Assembly (NCBI GenBank): GCA_002898775.1
Contig: BEHK01000014.1
Coordinates: forward strand, 1 to 33,756
Length of the DNA: 33,756 nt
Source: a bacterium HR08
GTDB taxonomy: Bacteria > Acidobacteriota > Blastocatellia > HR10
Direction of reading: 5' to 3'
Below the pieces are notes generated by a model. That model was not told the DNA's origin. It searched no databases and worked only from the letters and a program-made list of their open reading frames with translations. The first letter of the stretch is position 1, and each line of letters opens with the position of its first letter. The position numbers and the translations under genes are program-made. Shown here piece after piece: positions 28,532 through 33,756 of the stretch.

Positions 28532-29140
28532 ATGCCAGGGGTGTTCATCACGTTCGAGGGGATTGATGGAAGCGGCAAGACGACGATGCTTCAGTCCGTC
28601 GCGCTGAAGTTGCAGTCTTTGGGTCTTCCTGTGGTGGTGACGCGCGAGCCGGGAGGGACCGAGTTGGGTCGCGCCCTCCGCGATCTCGTGCTCACGCATG
28701 AGATGTCGCCGATGGCGGAGCTCTTCCTCTACGCGGCGGATCGCGCCGAGCATGTCGCGCGCGTCATTCGACCGGCCCTGGAGGAAGGGCTCATCGTCCT
28801 CTCTGATCGGTATGCGGATGCGACGCTCGCCTATCAGGGATACGGGCGGGGACTCCCCCTCTGGATGGTTCGTCAGGTGAACCAGTGGGCGACCGATGGG
28901 GTGATGCCCAAGCTCACGATCGTGCTCGATTGTGAGATCGCCGAGGCACGGCGCCGCAAAGGGCCGTCCACGGATCGGTTCGAGCGCGATGGGGAAGACT
29001 TCCTGACCCGCGTGCGGCAGGGGTATCTGGAGGTCGCGCGCCAGGAGCCAGAGCGCGTTCGTGTCATCTCCTCCTCAGGGCCGAAGGACGTGACGGCTGA
29101 GCTGGTCTGGACGACCGTGGCATCTGCGCTCAATTTATGA
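28532..29140 (+). CDS. tmk: Thymidylate kinase
   Basis: MPGVFITFEGIDGSGKTTMLQSVALKLQSLGLPVVVTREPGGTELGRALRDLVL...LSDRYADATLAYQGYGRGLP. Confidence 0.96.
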   Translation: MPGVFITFEGIDGSGKTTMLQSVALKLQSLGLPVVVTREPGGTELGRALRDLVLTHEMSPMAELFLYAADRAEHVARVIRPALEEGLIVLSDRYADATLAYQGYGRGLPLWMVRQVNQWATDGVMPKLTIVLDCEIAEARRRKGPSTDRFERDGEDFLTRVRQGYLEVARQEPERVRVISSSGPKDVTAELVWTTVASALNL

Positions 29141-29225
29141 GCGCTCTGCGACCGATCACCTGTTTCACTCCGCGGGCGAGGTGACGGATGATCACAGAGA
29201 CGGCAGCTCGCGGCAGCCATTGACG

Positions 29226-30218
29226 ATGGCCTTTCGCGACCTCATCGGGAACGAACCGGTGAAGCGAGCGCTTCAGATGGCCGTGCGCGAGGGACGTCTC
29301 GGCCACTCGCTGCTGTTCTCCGGGCCGGAGGGCGTCGGCAAACGCCAATTCGCGCTGGCGCTGGCCAAGACGATCAACTGCCCGCACGCGAGGAGGGAGC
29401 CCCTCCCTGACAGTTGCGACGCGTGCCCGAGCTGCCGGAAGTTCGACCGGGGCGAGCATATGGATTTCTCCCTCATCCGCCCGGAGACGGCGTTCCTCAA
29501 GATCGAGCAGATTCGCGTGCTCTGCGAGCACGCGCACCGGAAACCCTTCGAGGCGCGCCGGCGCATCTTCCTCATTGATGGAGCTGAGGCGATGACCGAG
29601 CAAGCGGCCAATGCTTTGCTGAAGACGCTGGAGGAGCCCCCGGCGGAATCCTTGCTCATCCTCCTGACCGACCAGCCGACTCGCCTCCTGCCCACGATTC
29701 GCTCGCGATGCCAGATCTACTATTTCGCTCCGCTGAGGACGGCCGAGATCGAACGCTTCCTCCGGGAGCGCTTCACGCGCCCGGAGGAGGAGGTCCGCCT
29801 GCTGGCCCGCTTGGCCTCGGGCCGGATCGGAAAAGCGCTCTCGATTGATCTCTCGGTCTATCGGGAAATGCGCCATGAGATCCTCGAGCTCCTGGCGGTG
29901 CTCGCCGCCGGAGACCGCGTGCGGCTCATCAAGGCGGCGGAATACTTGGGGCGGCGTCTTGACCGGGAGGACTTCGAGCGTCGGCTGGAGATCCTCGAGC
30001 AGGTGCTCAGCGATCTGCTCCGTCTGCATCTGGGCGTGGAGGAGGTGGTGAACGCGGATGTCGCCCCGCGTCTGACCGCGCTGGCGGCCTTCTTCCCGCC
30101 GCCGCGTCTGATGCGGCTCGCGGAGAAGTTCGCCGCCCTGAGGCGAGATCTCTGGCGGAACCTCAACCGGCAACTGGCCCTGGAGGCCTTGTTCCTGTCT
30201 GAAGCGCCCTCGCCCTAG
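29226..30218 (+). CDS. holB: DNA polymerase III delta' subunit-like clamp-loader ATPase
   Basis: MAFRDLIGNEPVKRALQMAVREGRLGHSLLFSGPEGVGKRQFALALAKTINC...CDACPSCRKFDRGEHMDF (Zn-binding module)...AMTEQAANALLKTLEEPPAESLLILLTDQPTRLLPTIRSRCQ. Confidence 0.9.
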   Translation: MAFRDLIGNEPVKRALQMAVREGRLGHSLLFSGPEGVGKRQFALALAKTINCPHARREPLPDSCDACPSCRKFDRGEHMDFSLIRPETAFLKIEQIRVLCEHAHRKPFEARRRIFLIDGAEAMTEQAANALLKTLEEPPAESLLILLTDQPTRLLPTIRSRCQIYYFAPLRTAEIERFLRERFTRPEEEVRLLARLASGRIGKALSIDLSVYREMRHEILELLAVLAAGDRVRLIKAAEYLGRRLDREDFERRLEILEQVLSDLLRLHLGVEEVVNADVAPRLTALAAFFPPPRLMRLAEKFAALRRDLWRNLNRQLALEALFLSEAPSP

Positions 30219-30244
30219 GCAAATCACCGCCGCTCGCGTAAAAT
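30216..30244 (+). promoter_or_regulatory. Putative promoter for proS and the downstream MetE-core pair
   Basis: TAGGCA-17 nt-TAAAAT in the short intergenic gap before proS; -35 is weak. Confidence 0.4.
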
Positions 30245-30278
30245 ATCCTGACTTGCCGTGGAAGGCAAAGGGGGATGT

Positions 30279-32009
30279 ATGCGGTGGTCGAGAGCGTTCA
30301 TTCCGACCCTGCGCGAGACGCCGGCGGATGCCGAAGTCGTCAGCCATCAACTGCTGCTGCGCGCCGGGATGATCCGGCAGCTCGCCTCGGGCATCTACAG
30401 CTTCCTGCCGCTGGCCTGGCGCGTCATGCAGAAGATCATCGCCATCATCCGCGAGGAGATGGATCGCATCGGGGGACAGGAATTCCACCTGCCCGCGCTG
30501 CATCCGGCGGAGATCTGGAAGGAGTCGGGGCGCTGGGAGATCATGGGAGAGAACATGTTCCGCCTGCGCGACCGGCGCGGGAGCGATCTCTGCCTGGGCA
30601 TGACGCATGAGGAGGTCTTCACCGCGATCGCGCGCCACGAGCTGCGATCCTACAAGCAGCTGCCTCAGGTGTGGTATCAGATTCAGACGAAGTTCCGCGA
30701 TGAGCCGCGTCCGCGCTCGGGCGTCTTGCGCGTTCGCGAATTCATCATGAAGGACGCCTACACGTTCGATCTCGATGAAGAGGGGCTCGATCGCGCGTAT
30801 CGGGATCAATATCAGGCCTATTGTCGCATCTTCGACCGCTGCGGGTTGAAATACCTGGTCGTCCAGGCCTCCTCCGGCGCCATGGGGGGGCAGGAATCGG
30901 CCGAGTTCATGGTCCTCACCGACGCCGGGGAGGATCACATCGCGCTCTGTTCCTCCTGCGGCTATGCGGCCAATACGGAGAAGGCGACCTCTCGCGTGCC
31001 GGAGATCGTGGACGCCGATGGGCTTCCGGCTCCGGAGATGTTCCCGACTCCGGGCGTGCGCACGATCAAGGACCTTGAAGAATTCCCCGGCGGCGCGCCG
31101 GCCGAGCGACAGATCAAGACGCTCGCTTACGTCTTGGACGATCAGTTCACGCTCCTTCTGCTCCGCGGCGATCACGAGCTGAATGAAGCGAAATTGGCCG
31201 ATGCCACCGGCGCCACGCACATTCGTCCCGCACAGCCGGAGGAGATCAAGGCGGCGCTCGGTGCGTATCCGGGGAGCATCGGCGCTGTGGGCGTCACCGC
31301 CTATCCGATCCTCGCTGACCTCGCTCTGCGCGGGCGGCGCGACATGGTCACTGGGGCCAATCGCGACGATTTCCACTGGCGCGGAGTGGACGTCGAGCGG
31401 GACATTCGCGTGACGCGGTGGGCCGATCTGCGTCTGGTGAAGACGGGCGAGGGTTGCCCGCAGTGCGAGGGCACGCTCGTCGTCCGGAAGGGGCTGGAGA
31501 TCGGTCACATCTTCAAGCTCGGCACGCGGTATAGCGAGTCCATGGGTGCCTATGTGCTCAATCAGGAGGGGAGAGCCGTGCCGCTGGTCATGGGCAGCTA
31601 TGGCATCGGCGTCGAGCGCGTCATGGCCGCGGCCGTCGAGCTCTATCACGATGAAGACGGCATCATCTGGCCGATCACGATCGCGCCGTTTCAGGTCATC
31701 CTCGTCCCCGTGAACATGGCCGATGACGCGCAACGCGCAGCGGCCGAACGCCTCTATGCCGAGCTGACGGCGGCCCATGTCGAGGTCCTCTACGACGATC
31801 GCGAGGAACGCGCCGGCGTGAAATTCAAAGATGCGGACCTCATCGGCATTCCCCTTCGCGTGACCATCGGGCCGCACAAACTCGCGCGCGGTCAGGTGGA
31901 GATCCTCCGCCGCCGCACGCGAGCGATCGAGGACGTCGCGCTCGAAGCAGCCGTCTCGCGCATCCGCGAGATCATCGACGAAGAGACCCGCGAGGTGCTC
32001 CGACAATGA
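30279..32009 (+). CDS. proS: Prolyl-tRNA synthetase (bacterial type with editing insertion)
   Basis: [53 protein letters not shown]...[10 protein letters not shown]...[38 protein letters not shown]...; INS/YbaK-like segment present. Confidence 0.97.
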   Translation: MRWSRAFIPTLRETPADAEVVSHQLLLRAGMIRQLASGIYSFLPLAWRVMQKIIAIIREEMDRIGGQEFHLPALHPAEIWKESGRWEIMGENMFRLRDRRGSDLCLGMTHEEVFTAIARHELRSYKQLPQVWYQIQTKFRDEPRPRSGVLRVREFIMKDAYTFDLDEEGLDRAYRDQYQAYCRIFDRCGLKYLVVQASSGAMGGQESAEFMVLTDAGEDHIALCSSCGYAANTEKATSRVPEIVDADGLPAPEMFPTPGVRTIKDLEEFPGGAPAERQIKTLAYVLDDQFTLLLLRGDHELNEAKLADATGATHIRPAQPEEIKAALGAYPGSIGAVGVTAYPILADLALRGRRDMVTGANRDDFHWRGVDVERDIRVTRWADLRLVKTGEGCPQCEGTLVVRKGLEIGHIFKLGTRYSESMGAYVLNQEGRAVPLVMGSYGIGVERVMAAAVELYHDEDGIIWPITIAPFQVILVPVNMADDAQRAAAERLYAELTAAHVEVLYDDREERAGVKFKDADLIGIPLRVTIGPHKLARGQVEILRRRTRAIEDVALEAAVSRIREIIDEETREVLRQ

Positions 32010-32986
32010 ATCTGATCCTGACCAATGCCGGGAGCTATCCACGCATTGGCGATTCGCCCGAGTTGCACATCCTGCGCCAGGCGCTGGCGCGCTTCGATCG
32101 CGGGGAAGCGACCGAAGCCGATATTCGGCGCGCCGAGGACGAACTGGTGCGTCGCGCCATCGCTGAGCAGATCGAAGCTGGGCTGGACGTGGTGACCGAT
32201 GGGCAGATCCGCTGGTATGATCCGATCTCCCATCTGGCGGGGAAGCTGCGGGGGACGAAGATCAATGGCCTGCTGCGATACTTCGATACGAACTTCTACT
32301 TCCGCCAACCGGTCATCGTGGACCGCCTCGTTCGCGAGCGCCCGATCCTTCTTGAGGAATATCGGTACGCGCGCTCGGTCTCCTCGCGACCGGTGAAGCC
32401 CGTGCTGACGGGTCCCTATACGCTGGCCGTCTTCTCGTTGGTCGAGCGGGAGGAATATCGCGATCTGCAACGGCGCGTCGAGGATTACGCTACGGCCTTG
32501 GCCGAAGAAGTGGCGGAGTTGGCTGCGGCGGGCGCCGAGCTCATCCAGGTGGATGAACCGGCGATCGTGCTCGAGGACGCGGCGTTCGATCTCTTCGCCG
32601 CCGGAATCCGCGCGCTCGCCGAGGCCAAAGGTGCCGCTCGCCTGGCCCTCTATATCTCCTTCGGCGACGTCTCGGCGCTCTATGCGCGGCTCCAAGAGCT
32701 TCCCGTGGACGTTCTGGGGCTGGATTTCACCTACAGCCCGCAGCTTGTGGAGCGCATCGCCGTCGAGGGGTCGGCCAAGGCTCTTGGCCTCGGCCTCATT
32801 GATGGACGCAACACGAAACTGGAGCCCGAAGCCGAAGTCGCCGCGGCGCTCGAACGGTTGCTGCCGGCCATTCGCAGCGATGTCGCTTACTTGAACCCCT
32901 CTGTGGGACTCGAATTCTTGCCGCGCGATCGCGCGTTTCGGAAATTGCGGCATCTGGTCACTATCGGCATGAGGTTCAAGTCATGA
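32006..32986 (+). CDS. MetE-core-like paralog lacking Zn-ligand residues (cobalamin-independent methionine synthase family)
   Basis: 326 aa: [16 protein letters not shown]...[46 protein letters not shown]...[15 protein letters not shown]...[14 protein letters not shown]...[22 protein letters not shown]. Overlaps the proS stop by ATGA. Confidence 0.85.
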   Translation: MNLILTNAGSYPRIGDSPELHILRQALARFDRGEATEADIRRAEDELVRRAIAEQIEAGLDVVTDGQIRWYDPISHLAGKLRGTKINGLLRYFDTNFYFRQPVIVDRLVRERPILLEEYRYARSVSSRPVKPVLTGPYTLAVFSLVEREEYRDLQRRVEDYATALAEEVAELAAAGAELIQVDEPAIVLEDAAFDLFAAGIRALAEAKGAARLALYISFGDVSALYARLQELPVDVLGLDFTYSPQLVERIAVEGSAKALGLGLIDGRNTKLEPEAEVAAALERLLPAIRSDVAYLNPSVGLEFLPRDRAFRKLRHLVTIGMRFKS

Positions 32987-33756
32987 GTCGAGAGAAATTG
33001 CGCGCTTTAGGCATTGAACTTCCCCTGCTGCCGACGACCTCCGTCGGGAGCTTCCCCAAACCCGACGAGCTGCAACGGGCGCGCGCGCAGTGGGCGCGCG
33101 GCCTCATCTCGCGCGAGGAGCTGGAACGACTCGAACGCCGCGCGACCGAATTCTGGATCCGCACGCAGGAGGAGCTGGGGATTGACGTCCTCGTGGACGG
33201 CGAACAATATCGCGGGGACATGGTCACCTACTTCGCCGAGAACATGCGCGGGTTCGAGATCGGCGGTCTCGTTCGCTCCTATGGGAACCGGTACTACCGA
33301 AAGCCGATCATCGTCTCCGAAGTGCGATGGGAGCGGCCGATCACCGTCTCCTGGTGGCGCTTCGCTCAACGCCTCACGACGAGACCGGTCAAGGGCATGC
33401 TCACCGGCCCGTATACGGTCATGGACTGGTCCTTCAACGAATATTACCCGGATCGCCACGCCACCTGCCTGGCGCTGGCGCGCGAGATTCGAAAAGAGGT
33501 CGAAGCGTTGATCGAGGCCGGGGCGCGAATCATCCAAATTGACGAGCCCGCGCTCTCGGTCCGCCCCTATGAACTGGGGCTGGCGCGCGAAGCGATGCAG
33601 ATCGTGACCGAGGGACTCCCCGCCTACTTCATCAGCCATGCGTGCTACGGCGCGTTTGAGAAGATCTATCCGGACATGCTCGCGCTGCCGGTGGACAACT
33701 TCGACCTGGAGATGTCCAACAGCAACCTCGATCTTCTCGAGCACTTCAAGCGCTTC
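32983..33756 (+). CDS. MetE-core-like cobalamin-independent methionine synthase (3' end beyond window)
   Basis: [91 protein letters not shown]...GMLTGPYTVMDWSF...AGARIIQIDEPALSVRP...YFISHACYGAFEKIYPDMLALPVDNFDLEMSNS; ATGA overlap with the preceding gene. Confidence 0.88.
   Translation, partial: MSREKLRALGIELPLLPTTSVGSFPKPDELQRARAQWARGLISREELERLERRATEFWIRTQEELGIDVLVDGEQYRGDMVTYFAENMRGFEIGGLVRSYGNRYYRKPIIVSEVRWERPITVSWWRFAQRLTTRPVKGMLTGPYTVMDWSFNEYYPDRHATCLALAREIRKEVEALIEAGARIIQIDEPALSVRPYELGLAREAMQIVTEGLPAYFISHACYGAFEKIYPDMLALPVDNFDLEMSNSNLDLLEHFKRF

Noticed and set aside
29130-32042. 970-aa open frame antisense to holB-like and proS
   Set aside because: Very long, but low-complexity Arg/His/Asp-rich translation typical of the complementary frame of GC-rich genes; both sense genes are strongly recognisable. 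It is the kind of frame GC-rich codon usage leaves open.

Overview
A 33.8-kb GC-rich bacterial chromosomal segment, densely packed with housekeeping genes. It resembles a thermophilic Acidobacteriota-like genome, but that taxonomy is a low-confidence inference. Gene order: APC-type amino-acid permease (partial, -), TPR protein (-), tRNA-Lys(UUU) (-), solo groEL-like chaperonin (+), mutL (-), aspS (-), hisS (-), gamma-carbonic-anhydrase-like protein (-), beta-barrel protein (-), rsmD (-), a two-gene microprotein operon (-), rlmN (+), mpl-like Mur ligase (-), ComEA-like HhH protein (-), class-I glutamine amidotransferase/peptidase C26 (+), MFS transporter (+), comM/yifB (-), small secreted protein (-), rho (-), rpoD (-), hsp20 (-), GT39/ArnT-like glycosyltransferase (-), Gfo/Idh/MocA oxidoreductase (+), TonB-family protein (+), 27-aa TM peptide (+), miaA (+), tmk (+), holB-like (+), proS (+), and two tandem MetE-core (cobalamin-independent methionine synthase family) paralogs (+, second truncated by the window edge). 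I saw no CRISPR array, transposase or phage gene. The best candidates for something undescribed are: (1) a self-contained mini-operon at 11.70-12.15 kb, absent from the supplied ORF track, with two tandem paralogous 36-aa single-TM microproteins (MRERGQ(M/L)D...), a consensus promoter, very strong SDs, an internal alternative RNA fold and an intrinsic terminator; (2) a tandem MetE-core pair in which the first paralog has lost all the Zn-ligand positions I could align while the second keeps the ones visible; (3) a 27-aa TM peptide overlapping the miaA start by ATGA; (4) a tRNA-Lys/TPR gene junction with only 10 nt between the CCA end and the start codon.
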